From Clostridia bacterium (GTDB lineage Bacteria; Bacillota; Clostridia; Christensenellales; UBA1242), in the NCBI GenBank assembly GCA_017964105.1, contig JAGCSP010000007.1:1-8900 (forward strand): 8,900 bases of DNA, given 5' to 3'. Position numbers and translations under genes: made by a program. The notes below the pieces were generated by a model. That model saw nothing but the letters and a program-made list of their open reading frames with translations. It made no database searches and was not told where the DNA came from. Below are positions 1 to 6,004 of this stretch, in pieces. How positions within the stretch are numbered: position 1 is the stretch's first letter; each line of letters begins with the position of its first letter.

Positions 1-1063
1 GATCAAAATATTTGTTTGCTAAATTATAGTAATTTTTATTTGCTGTATATTGGAAATTAACTCTATACGTACCTGCTGAGGTTATTGTGGAATTAGAAGT
101 TGTAATCAATAACTCTGCAATATCAGAATTTAAGGCATCGCTCACAGACATTCCTACCGGCCTATTGTATACATCGTATATTAATTCGTTGTTGTTATCT
201 ACTTCATAAATGTATACGTTGTGCAAGTTTTCAATATAATCATATAGTGTTTCGCTGTGATAATCAAAATATGTTAATTCAAATGCACTTTCTAAAGGAA
301 GCACAACCCATTCATAGCGACTGTCTTGTTCATTCCATATTATTTGATCTGCATACAATTTGTAATTGGTCTTATTAATGCGTTGAACGGCAAATGTTTT
401 TGGTTGAGTTGCTATATCTTCATAATCTTTAGTACTAATAACTGCCCATATTTGATACTCGCCTGCCTCCATTTCACAAATGGCGTCTTGAGTCCATACG
501 TAATTATAATCAAAATCATATTCGCCAGCAGCTGAATCAATCACTTTGTGATAATAGTATTGTATATCAGTTATTTCACTTGCACTAAATGGTGAAATAC
601 TTGGCTCCGCTAGCGCTTCAGAATATCTCATGTTTTGATTAATATTTACAAACACATTTTCTGTATATGTAGCTTTTGTTACAAGTAAAGATGCTTGACT
701 AGAATGACTACCATATTTGAAAGTGAAATTATAACTACCTACTCTAAAATCAGTACCAGTGAATGGAATATATTGTTGGGTTGCTTCATCCCATTTGGTA
801 ATTGTTATTTCCAAATCGATATCAGTGTCTTCCCACTTTACCCTATTACCATCACCATAATCAATACGTATTCCAAATGGGTCGGCAAATGGGTGTGGAG
901 TGTATTCTATTGTGGCAAAACTTTGGTCAAAAGAAATTCCAGTAACAATCCCACTTTGATCCGTGGCACTAGAACCAGAGCCACCACAACCTGCAAGCAA
1001 AAATACTCCTGATAGTAAAATTACGGCAACAACCATAATAATTGTAGACAATTTATTTTTCAT
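1..1063 (-). CDS. surface lipoprotein with Ig-like repeats, C-terminus cut off by window edge
   Basis: The reading frame is open from an ATG at 1063 to the left edge (354 codons, no stop), so the gene is incomplete at its C-terminus. The N-terminus is MKNK followed by a hydrophobic stretch and the lipobox LLAGC, with the lipidated Cys at residue 26; GGSGSS follows as a flexible tether. This predicts export and lipid anchoring on the outer face of the membrane. The rest is acidic and rich in Asn, Tyr and Asp. A beta-strand pattern recurs: VGSYNFTFKYG (108-118), AGEYQIWAVIS (200-210) and AGTYRVNFQYT (330-340), plus WDEATQQY (91) and WNEQDSRY (243). These look like ends and middles of successive bacterial Ig-like domains. 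No catalytic motif is visible, so binding or adhesion is only a guess. A G-rich site (GGGGGA, 1069-1074) lies 5 bases before the ATG. Confidence 0.5.
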   Translation of the reverse strand, partial: MKNKLSTIIMVVAVILLSGVFLLAGCGGSGSSATDQSGIVTGISFDQSFATIEYTPHPFADPFGIRIDYGDGNRVKWEDTDIDLEITITKWDEATQQYIPFTGTDFRVGSYNFTFKYGSHSSQASLLVTKATYTENVFVNINQNMRYSEALAEPSISPFSASEITDIQYYYHKVIDSAAGEYDFDYNYVWTQDAICEMEAGEYQIWAVISTKDYEDIATQPKTFAVQRINKTNYKLYADQIIWNEQDSRYEWVVLPLESAFELTYFDYHSETLYDYIENLHNVYIYEVDNNNELIYDVYNRPVGMSVSDALNSDIAELLITTSNSTITSAGTYRVNFQYTANKNYYNLANKYFD

Positions 1064-1098
1064 ATTTGTCCCCCAAAAAATATATTTTGCACGGAATA

Positions 1099-1118
1099 CA
1101 CTAAATATCTATTTAGTG
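1099..1118. promoter_or_regulatory. perfect inverted repeat in the lipoprotein leader
   Basis: CACTAAAT and ATTTAGTG form perfect 8-base arms around a 4-base centre. The site lies between the predicted transcription start (about 1132) and the ribosome binding site of the lipoprotein gene. It could be a protein-binding operator or an RNA hairpin in the leader. The arms are AT-rich, so chance is possible. Confidence 0.5.
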
Positions 1119-1138
1119 CTTTTTGTCTTTATACTTAT

Positions 1139-1166
1139 GTTATAACACAAAAATTTGATATCACAA
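1139..1166 (-). promoter_or_regulatory. candidate promoter of the lipoprotein gene
   Basis: On the minus strand TTGTGA (1161-1166), 16 bases, then TATAAC (1139-1144). It sits directly after the terminator of the upstream glycosyltransferase gene, and the -35 box overlaps that terminator's T-tract. The matches are 4/6 and 5/6 to the sigma-A consensus. Confidence 0.5.
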
Positions 1167-1196
1167 AGAAAAAGACGGCATTATTTGTCGTCTTTT
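1165..1196 (-). terminator. intrinsic terminator of the glycosyltransferase gene
   Basis: On the minus strand AAAAGACG and CGTCTTTT (1189-1196 and 1170-1177) pair perfectly over an 11-base loop and are followed by a TTTTTCTTT run. The stop codon (1181-1183) lies inside the loop, so the gene ends within its own terminator. Confidence 0.5.
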
Positions 1197-2335
1197 GTAT
1201 TATGATTTTTTATTGCATCAAGTATCATTTGTTCCATTTTATCCATACATTCTGCCTGATTAAATGATTTAGCAGAGTTCAAATATTCATCCGCCACCAC
1301 TTTTGCCTCTTCCTTGTGTTCAATCCAATAATCAATTACACGTGCCAAATCTTTTGGATTTCGGCATTTGAATATGCAATTTTTGTTTACTGCAAATCCC
1401 TTTGTTGCAGATTCATCACTGTCTGATACAATTGTTAATTTGCCACAAGTAATTGCCTCTGTGCAAGATATGCCTTCTAGTTCAAATTGCGCAGGATGCA
1501 CATACATATCGCATGCATTTAACACATCAATAATCTCTGTACGACTAAAAAAATTAAACATCACATGGCCAGGCACTTTGCTTGCTAGTTTGCGATAATA
1601 TTTTTCTTTTGGTCCTGTTCCACCAAGTACCACCAACAAATCGTCTTTGTACTTACTGTACTTAATTGCCTTAATTAATGTATCTTGGCACTTTTCACGA
1701 GCATATCTACCAGTGGAAAGTATCACATACTTATCTCCCCATTCCGCTGGTCTTGGGGTAACACGACGTTTTACATATTCATGCACACCATTGGAAATTA
1801 CATAACCAGGAGTTTCATGCTTAATGTTGCTTTCAAATTTATCTTTGATAAATTGTGTTGGGTAGTGAATTGCATCCACATATCTATATAGGTGCTTATA
1901 AATGTATTTGTACACCAACCTGTTTGCAACTTTAAAGTTATTCAACTTAAAATACCAAGTGAGGTTTTGTGCCTGCATGTGAAATCCTGCTGTTACAGGC
2001 AAATTTTTTTCGCTTGCTACTTTCATTGTGGCAAGTCCTAATGCTAGTGGCACCATAATATGCACACAATCTACGCCGTCTAATGCTTTAATTATTATAT
2101 CTTTTACTGGTTTTGCAAGTTCTACACCCACTTTGTGAACATAATTGTTAATTAGTTTACCAAAGTTATATGTTGGACACATATAAAACCCTTCTTGGCC
2201 AGCACTTGCCTGATCTGCACAAAGCACACGCACTGTGTGACCTTTATCTTGTAAGGAATTAATTAAATTTTTTGCTGCGATTACTGTGCCATTATTTTCT
2301 TTGCCATACACATCGCATACTACTGTAATTATCAT
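1181..2335 (-). CDS. GT4-family glycosyltransferase (GT-B fold)
   Basis: A predicted cytosolic or membrane-associated retaining glycosyltransferase of 384 residues, a normal length for GT4. The N-terminal domain starts MIITVVCDVYGKENNGT and is an acceptor-side Rossmann domain typical of Firmicutes enzymes that glycosylate lipids or cell-wall polymers. The C-terminal nucleotide-sugar domain has STGRYAREKCQDTL (207-220), GGTGP (238-242) and the E-x7-E motif in FELEGISCTEA (Glu285 and Glu293), which contacts the sugar nucleotide. The start at 2335 is preferred to the ATG at 2386: GAGG lies 5 bases before it, while the upstream ATG falls only a few bases after the -10 box, at or before the predicted transcription start. 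Donor and acceptor cannot be told from sequence; diacylglycerol glucosyltransferase is one possibility. The gene is a single transcription unit. Confidence 0.5.
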   Translation of the reverse strand: MIITVVCDVYGKENNGTVIAAKNLINSLQDKGHTVRVLCADQASAGQEGFYMCPTYNFGKLINNYVHKVGVELAKPVKDIIIKALDGVDCVHIMVPLALGLATMKVASEKNLPVTAGFHMQAQNLTWYFKLNNFKVANRLVYKYIYKHLYRYVDAIHYPTQFIKDKFESNIKHETPGYVISNGVHEYVKRRVTPRPAEWGDKYVILSTGRYAREKCQDTLIKAIKYSKYKDDLLVVLGGTGPKEKYYRKLASKVPGHVMFNFFSRTEIIDVLNACDMYVHPAQFELEGISCTEAITCGKLTIVSDSDESATKGFAVNKNCIFKCRNPKDLARVIDYWIEHKEEAKVVADEYLNSAKSFNQAECMDKMEQMILDAIKNHNTKDDK

Positions 2336-2388
2336 TTCAGCCTCATAATTTAAAAAATGCAACAATGAGTGTCCCCATTGCAACATTT

Positions 2389-2417
2389 ATTATATCAAAT
2401 AAATTTGCTTTCACCAA
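2389..2417 (-). promoter_or_regulatory. extended -10 promoter of the glycosyltransferase gene
   Basis: On the minus strand TTGGTG (2412-2417), 17 bases, then TATAAT (2389-2394) preceded by TGA, giving the extended -10 form TGATATAAT. The predicted transcription start is near 2382, leaving a leader of about 47 bases before the ATG at 2335. Confidence 0.5.
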
Positions 2418-2467
2418 ACAAAAATACCTATCAAATGCAAAACTATTATTTATATATAATTTGACTA

Positions 2468-2500
2468 TAAAAAATTCTAAACCGACATTCGATTTAGAAT
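2468..2500 (-). terminator. strong intrinsic terminator downstream of the tRNA-Ser 3'-end copy
   Basis: On the minus strand ATTCTAAATCG (2490-2500) pairs with CGGTTTAGAAT (2474-2484) over 5 loop bases and is followed by six T. One pair is T/G on this strand but would be a C/A mismatch on the other, so the minus strand is the likely sense. It stands only 5 bases after the copied CCA end of tRNA-Ser and may be the original terminator of that tRNA. Confidence 0.5.
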
Positions 2501-2505
2501 CTTTT

Positions 2506-2521
2506 TGGCGCAGAGTTAGGG
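2506..2521. repeat. 16-bp exact copy of the tRNA-Ser 3' end (possible attachment site)
   Basis: TGGCGCAGAGTTAGGG is identical to 2666-2681, the last 16 bases of the tRNA-Ser gene including its encoded CCA, in the same orientation and exactly 160 bp away. The match stops at both ends (T/G to the left, G/A to the right). Duplication of a tRNA 3' end is the footprint left by tRNA-targeting integrases, but no integrase is present in the window. Confidence 0.5.
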
Positions 2522-2638
2522 GGCGACGCGTTAAGCAAACATACCGGCGATATGTTTGCAGCCAAAGCCGGGAGCAATTTGTAATTGCGGTCTGGCCGAC
2601 AGGACGAACCCATAAGGGTGAAGAATCCCTAACTTAAC
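2507..2638. other. GC-rich structured element, probable RNA or small mobile element of unknown class
   Basis: About 54% G+C by hand count (2507-2634), against clearly AT-rich surroundings. AGTTAGGG (2514-2521) and CCCTAACT (2627-2634) close the element. Inside are a 9-bp hairpin (GCAAACATA/TATGTTTGC, 2535-2559), a hairpin GCAATT/AATTGC (2574-2588), and ACCC/GGGT (2608-2619). GTTAAG (2530-2535) can also pair with CTTAAC (2633-2638), which crosses the closing helix and would form a pseudoknot or an alternative fold. Strand is unclear: the closing helix and GCCGGG/TCTGGC gain G-U pairs on the plus strand, while the 9-bp hairpin extends to 11 bp only on the minus strand. There is no coding frame of note. 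It lacks the GGAA-loop core of SRP RNA and matched no riboswitch I know. Confidence 0.5.
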
Positions 2639-2660
2639 AAAAAACAGGGAAAACCCCTGT
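2639..2660 (-). terminator. intrinsic terminator of tRNA-Ser
   Basis: On the minus strand ACAGGG (2655-2660) and CCCTGT (2644-2649) pair over a 5-base loop and run into six T. It starts 5 bases after the tRNA 3' end. Confidence 0.5.
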
Positions 2661-2665
2661 AAATG

Positions 2666-2753
2666 TGGCGCAGAGTTAGGGATTCGAACCCCAGATAGCT
2701 TTCACTATAACGGTTTTCAAGACCGCCGCTTTCGACCGCTCAGCCAACTCTGC
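2666..2753 (-). tRNA. tRNA-Ser (anticodon TGA)
   Basis: The acceptor arms GCAGAGT (2753-2747) and ACTCTGC (2676-2670) pair perfectly, with G as discriminator base and CCA encoded in the gene. The D-arm region reads GGCTGAGCGGTC. The anticodon loop CTTGAAA sits between GCGGT and ACCGT and gives anticodon TGA, which reads UCN serine codons. A long variable arm (ATAG/CTAT) and the T-arm GGGGTTCGAATCCC are typical of serine tRNAs. The gene has its own promoter and terminator. Its last 16 bases are duplicated at 2506-2521, and GAATCCCTAACT from its 3' part occurs inverted at 2623-2634. Confidence 0.5.
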
Positions 2754-2774
2754 ATGTAATTAAACTGCAATGGT

Positions 2775-2803
2775 ATTATAACTTATTTTTAACATGTTTG
2801 CAA
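2775..2803 (-). promoter_or_regulatory. promoter of tRNA-Ser
   Basis: On the minus strand TTGCAA (2798-2803), 17 bases, then a perfect TATAAT (2775-2780). The predicted start is near 2768, about 15 bases before the mature 5' end. Beyond it, 2804-2943 is AT-rich and shows no gene or clear structure. Confidence 0.5.
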
Positions 2804-2943
2804 TAAAAAACATCAAATTCATGGCGTTTTGTTTTTTATGATTAATTAAATATATGTGGAGCAAATAATTTTTTAAGCACAATCAAAAAGATAATTGGAC
2901 AATTTTAATTTGCTAACACTCTTATTTTGTACATAATAATCAA

Positions 2944-2977
2944 CAAAAAAACCAGGGATGAGCACCCTAGTTTTTTT
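2944..2977 (-). terminator. terminator of the metallophosphoesterase operon
   Basis: On the minus strand ACTAGGG (2965-2971) pairs with CCCTGGT (2951-2957) over a 7-base loop, flanked by A and T runs of at least six. The single T/G pair favours the minus strand. It lies 14 bases after the end of the zinc-ribbon gene. Confidence 0.5.
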
Positions 2978-2984
2978 GTGTGTT

Positions 2985-3194
2985 TTATTTGTCAAACATC
3001 ATTTTTTTAATTGCATCCATTACTGCTGGATCTTTTGATTGTGCAGCAAGTTCATTTAGCTTTTCATAACCTGCGTTTGATAATTTTAATTCTTCTCTTT
3101 GTTTTGCAAGTGCGGTAAGTGGCTCGCCACATACTGGGCAATAATTGTAATTATCACTCACCTTTGCATTACATGTTGGGCATAATTTTTCCAT
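2985..3194 (-). CDS. small zinc-ribbon protein, third gene of the metallophosphoesterase operon
   Basis: A 69-residue protein with two CxxC knuckles, CPTC (5-8) and CPVC (19-22), which form a zinc ribbon of the kind at the N-terminus of many Bacillota proteins. The remaining 45 residues are a charged helical tail (residues 28-50 and 54-67). No signal peptide or membrane segment is present, so it is probably cytosolic. GGAGG at 3203-3207 lies 8 bases before the ATG, and only 14 bases separate the ATG from the stop of the upstream gene, so translation is probably coupled. Such ribbons usually bind protein or nucleic acid. By context it may be an adaptor for the two metallophosphoesterase-fold proteins, but that is inference. 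Confidence 0.5.
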   Translation of the reverse strand: MEKLCPTCNAKVSDNYNYCPVCGEPLTALAKQREELKLSNAGYEKLNELAAQSKDPAVMDAIKKMMFDK

Positions 3195-3208
3195 ATCTTA
3201 TACCTCCA

Positions 3209-4534
3209 TTATTTCACCATTTCATCACTAGCTTCTTGTGCTGGCTCAGGTGTAGTAGCAGGTGCTTGTTTTGGAGCAACCTCTTTCTTTGAAAGATATT
3301 GTTGAATTGTGCGCACAGGATCTTTGCCTTCTGGCAATGCAAGTTTATCCAACTCTTCGGTCATGCGACGTTTTAATGTTTCGCGCATTACTTTATTTTT
3401 TACAAATTCTTTGTAAACAATCATTTCCAATGGATTTGATTGTGGCGTGTTTGCACCTTCAATTACTGTAATTTCACCATTCTCTGGCACGCGCAATGAG
3501 AACGCATTATATCCCCTTGGCCTATCTGCAGGATTTTTCTTAGCTGGAGTTTCAATAAATGTACTTTCGCTAGATACATAATAATCTTTTGGACCCTTCT
3601 TGCCTGCAACGTTTGTATTTGTTACAAATACAACATTTGCCATATTCTCACCACTATTTAGTTTTACAGCATTCACAGCTGCTTGACCTTTACGTGATTT
3701 AGATAGGGAGTTATTTGTAAGCAATCCGATTGTTGCAAATGTGCTCTTTCCATCTTGATGTTTTTTCTCTACATTCACAATGGTATTTACACCTTTGATG
3801 TAATGTACGCGTGGGTCATTTATCATATTTACAACTGTTTGAAGCACATCAATTTTGAAATATTTATTAATTTTTTCTTCTTGAGCACCATTTACAAGAT
3901 ATACTTCCACGCCCGGATGTTTTAAGGCATACAATATATCACGTTTTAATACTTTTACACGCTCACCAAGACCAAAATATAGTGCTTTCTTTACAGTTTC
4001 TGTGTCATTTTTGGCTGGTTTTTCACCTTCTGCCAAAACTTCATCTGCAATGCTTTTTAATTCTTGATATGATGCATCGCCAACAGTAGATTCAATAATT
4101 TTTGCGTTATTCAATCTTTTTAGTTCCCACTCTTCACCAAGCAAGTCACCGCCATACACGACACACACTTTATTGTGTTCTGCGTCTGCAAGAGTGATAT
4201 TTGTACTAAGATTTTTCTTGTTTGTTTTATCTTCTTCGCCAAACATTGGGTTACCCATATCGCGAATATTAAGGCCATTTCTAAATACAAGATTTAATGC
4301 CTTTTGATGTGGGCCAATTACAATTGTTTCTTCTGAAATTGGGCTAGTGTGACGATTGCGAATAGCGTCAAAATAATCTTGTCCGCTAGCACCTTTTAAT
4401 TCTTCTACAGTATCTGCTGTAGCCCAGTTAACGTTTTTCCATAAATTGGTGGTAAGATCTTCACCATTGCGTTTGCGGAATAAATCAATAACCGCTTCGC
4501 CTTTATTTTTACCTTGATTCTTTCTTTGTGGCAT
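3209..4534 (-). CDS. degenerate (probably inactive) metallophosphoesterase-fold paralogue
   Basis: A 441-residue cytosolic protein that I recognise only through its upstream neighbour. Shared landmarks occur in the same order: GGD (128-130; neighbour GGD), LVNGAQEEKINKYF (213-226; neighbour LDGNHDGENGNRF), MANVVFVTNTN (298-308; neighbour MVDAVITGHHH), SEST (322-325) and NPAD (334-337), the last two identical in both proteins. The metal ligands are mostly gone: DxH is GPH (74-76), GNHD is NGAQ (215-218), the histidines of YLHHGSG are replaced around NNSLSKS (274-280), and GHHH is TNTN (305-308). Only the GGD Asp and one His remain, so phosphoesterase activity is unlikely. The N-terminus is very basic and the C-terminus is a Pro/Ala/Glu-rich tail. 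AGGAGG (4544-4549) lies 9 bases before the ATG, inside the end of the upstream gene. A structural or regulatory partner role is inferred. Confidence 0.5.
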   Translation of the reverse strand: MPQRKNQGKNKGEAVIDLFRKRNGEDLTTNLWKNVNWATADTVEELKGASGQDYFDAIRNRHTSPISEETIVIGPHQKALNLVFRNGLNIRDMGNPMFGEEDKTNKKNLSTNITLADAEHNKVCVVYGGDLLGEEWELKRLNNAKIIESTVGDASYQELKSIADEVLAEGEKPAKNDTETVKKALYFGLGERVKVLKRDILYALKHPGVEVYLVNGAQEEKINKYFKIDVLQTVVNMINDPRVHYIKGVNTIVNVEKKHQDGKSTFATIGLLTNNSLSKSRKGQAAVNAVKLNSGENMANVVFVTNTNVAGKKGPKDYYVSSESTFIETPAKKNPADRPRGYNAFSLRVPENGEITVIEGANTPQSNPLEMIVYKEFVKNKVMRETLKRRMTEELDKLALPEGKDPVRTIQQYLSKKEVAPKQAPATTPEPAQEASDEMVK

Positions 4535-4540
4535 ATCTTA

Positions 4541-5788
4541 TCACCTCCTCTCCATTACATCATCATCTTCAGGACTAATTGTTTTAGGTTCATCTTTTAC
4601 TTCATCTTGATGTTTTTCTCTCAAATATGTACTAATAAATTCAACTGTGTTATAATTTTTATTTTGATTTTTCAAGCGTTTATTCAACTTTTCACTATTA
4701 GTACCTTTGATGGATGATGTGATTCTATCCATATCTGGTTCTTTGTATGCTTTCATGTATTCAATTGCTTCATCAGTATATTCATTAGAATTCTTTCTAA
4801 ACATTGGAATACGTGTGTATTGCATAATGTATTCAGGTTGAGTGTCTGCAGTTTTGTTGTTGTAGAATGGATTGCGCACCATGCACAAATCGTAAATGTA
4901 CACATTTGAATCAGCTGGATTATATCCCGCTGCAAGTGCATAATTTGATACTTCTTGTAATGTGGATTCACTCACAATCACTGCATTTTTCTTTTTGATA
5001 TTCACAAGTCTACCATTTTCATCAAATTCAGGTATCCTTTGTGGAGCAACACCAGATGTATTTGAATGGTGATGTCCTGTAATAACTGCATCTACCATCT
5101 CTCCACATTCATTAATGTGTGCCAATGCTTTTGCAAATTCACTATCGATACTACTTGCAGGAGAACCGCCTCTGCCAGAGCCATGATGCAAATAAATGGA
5201 AATTTCTTTTAATTCACGTTTATTGTCGCATGTTGGCACTTGGAATTTAAGTATCGCACCAAATTTGCAATGTTGTGGTCCTTCATACCCTTTCCCTGGT
5301 ATGTAAGTTCTAAGAGCATCCACTATATGTCTTGTTGGCGACATATTAGATGCATTAAATCTGTTTCCATTTTCCCCATCGTGATTACCATCTAATATTA
5401 AAGGAATTTTATCTACAATTGTTGAGTAAAGGTCAATTGCTCGCATAATTGCTTTTTGATTGCCAAATTTATCGTCATGAGCATTTTGGTCTGCCTTAAT
5501 AATACTATTAACAGCATCACCACCCATTACGCAAAAAGCATTAGCTGTGTTCTTAACAAAAAGAACTGCCTTTTCCTCACGCACAGCATTGCTACCAACT
5601 GCTGCGCCATGGACGTCGAATAGCGGTACAAAACAAATGTGGGAGAAAATAGGAGTGGATTGATTAACTTCCACTATTTCTACCCCTCTTGGATCATACG
5701 CTGTCTCACGTGCCAATTCTTTGGTAAAGTCCAGTTCTTTCTTTTCCTTTAATGTATCCTTGGTAATCGTAAAATGTCTCTCGCTCAT
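4541..5788 (-). CDS. calcineurin-like metallophosphoesterase, first gene of the operon
   Basis: A 415-residue cytosolic enzyme with the full set of two-metal phosphoesterase motifs: FDVHG (D58, H60), GGD (89-91), LDGNHDGEN (GNHD at 134-137), YLHHGSGRGG (H201/H202) and ITGHHH (238-241). The family hydrolyses phosphomonoesters or phosphodiesters, including nucleic acids and nucleotides; the substrate cannot be read from sequence. The LHHGSG form with a long C-terminal extension reminds me of phage and Clostridia members rather than housekeeping MPEs, a weak impression. The start at ATG 5788 is chosen over the GTG at 5797 because AGGAGG (5797-5802) overlaps the GTG and lies 8 bases before the ATG. 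The tail (residues about 390-415) is charged and probably disordered. The gene ends 6 bases before its degenerate paralogue. Confidence 0.5.
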   Translation of the reverse strand: MSERHFTITKDTLKEKKELDFTKELARETAYDPRGVEIVEVNQSTPIFSHICFVPLFDVHGAAVGSNAVREEKAVLFVKNTANAFCVMGGDAVNSIIKADQNAHDDKFGNQKAIMRAIDLYSTIVDKIPLILDGNHDGENGNRFNASNMSPTRHIVDALRTYIPGKGYEGPQHCKFGAILKFQVPTCDNKRELKEISIYLHHGSGRGGSPASSIDSEFAKALAHINECGEMVDAVITGHHHSNTSGVAPQRIPEFDENGRLVNIKKKNAVIVSESTLQEVSNYALAAGYNPADSNVYIYDLCMVRNPFYNNKTADTQPEYIMQYTRIPMFRKNSNEYTDEAIEYMKAYKEPDMDRITSSIKGTNSEKLNKRLKNQNKNYNTVEFISTYLREKHQDEVKDEPKTISPEDDDVMERR

Positions 5789-5823
5789 AAAAAGCACCTC
5801 CTCTTACCCTAGAGTACACTCGT

Positions 5824-5853
5824 ATTATACAATATATTGTGGTTTCGTGTCAA
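5824..5853 (-). promoter_or_regulatory. strong promoter of the metallophosphoesterase operon
   Basis: On the minus strand a perfect TTGACA (5848-5853), 18 bases, then a perfect TATAAT (5824-5829). The start is predicted near 5817, about 29 bases before the ATG. The spacer contains a perfect palindrome next to the -10 box, listed separately. Confidence 0.5.
5829..5840. promoter_or_regulatory. perfect 12-bp palindrome in the operon promoter, candidate operator
   Basis: ACAATATATTGT is its own reverse complement and overlaps the upstream edge of the -10 box. A repressor bound here would block RNA polymerase. It is AT-rich and short, so this is suggestive only. Confidence 0.5.
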
Positions 5854-6004
5854 ATTTTGTCGCATAATATACTATATATTAGAATGGTTTTGTGAAATTT
5901 TAAGCAAAAATTTAACCTATTTTATATAAAATATTGAGATATTTAGCGATATTTTGCAAGTGGCTATTTTTGTGTAAAATCAACAAACTTTTTGATAGCT
6001 AAAA

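Noticed and set aside
695..1145. Plus-strand open frames opposite the lipoprotein
   Set aside because: They are shadows of the minus-strand lipoprotein frame, with no ribosome sites and no protein-like composition.
2336..2386. Upstream start of the glycosyltransferase at 2386
   Set aside because: That ATG lies a few bases from the TATAAT box, at or before the predicted transcription start, and the extra 17 residues are unlike the family N-terminus.
2526..2533. Shared 8-mer ACGCGTTA between the structured element and the 26-bp palindrome
   Set aside because: Only half of the palindrome is present at the element, so it would not form the same operator; probably coincidence.
2514..2634. Integron attC site (GTTAGGG ... 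CCCTAAC resembles R' and R'' boxes)
   Set aside because: The last box position does not fit the GTTRRRY/RYYYAAC consensus, no integron integrase or cassette gene is near, and the sequence is explained by tRNA-Ser similarity.
2365..2637. Plus-strand 90-codon frame over the structured element
   Set aside because: It crosses a terminator hairpin and the tRNA-derived repeat, lacks a ribosome site, and its residues follow the RNA-like GC-rich sequence.
2507..2638. SRP (4.5S/6S-type) RNA, suggested by tRNA-Ser adjacency seen in some Bacillota and by a GCAGCCAAAG string
   Set aside because: The helix-8 core with its GGAA tetraloop followed by the AGCAG asymmetric loop is absent on both strands.
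2507..2638. Retron msr-msd RNA with a1/a2 end repeats
   Set aside because: No reverse transcriptase gene lies in the window, and the neighbouring genes are unrelated housekeeping-type genes.
5860..6000. Short AT-rich inverted repeats such as ATTTTATATAAAAT
   Set aside because: Expected by chance in sequence this AT-rich; no promoter or gene is tied to them.
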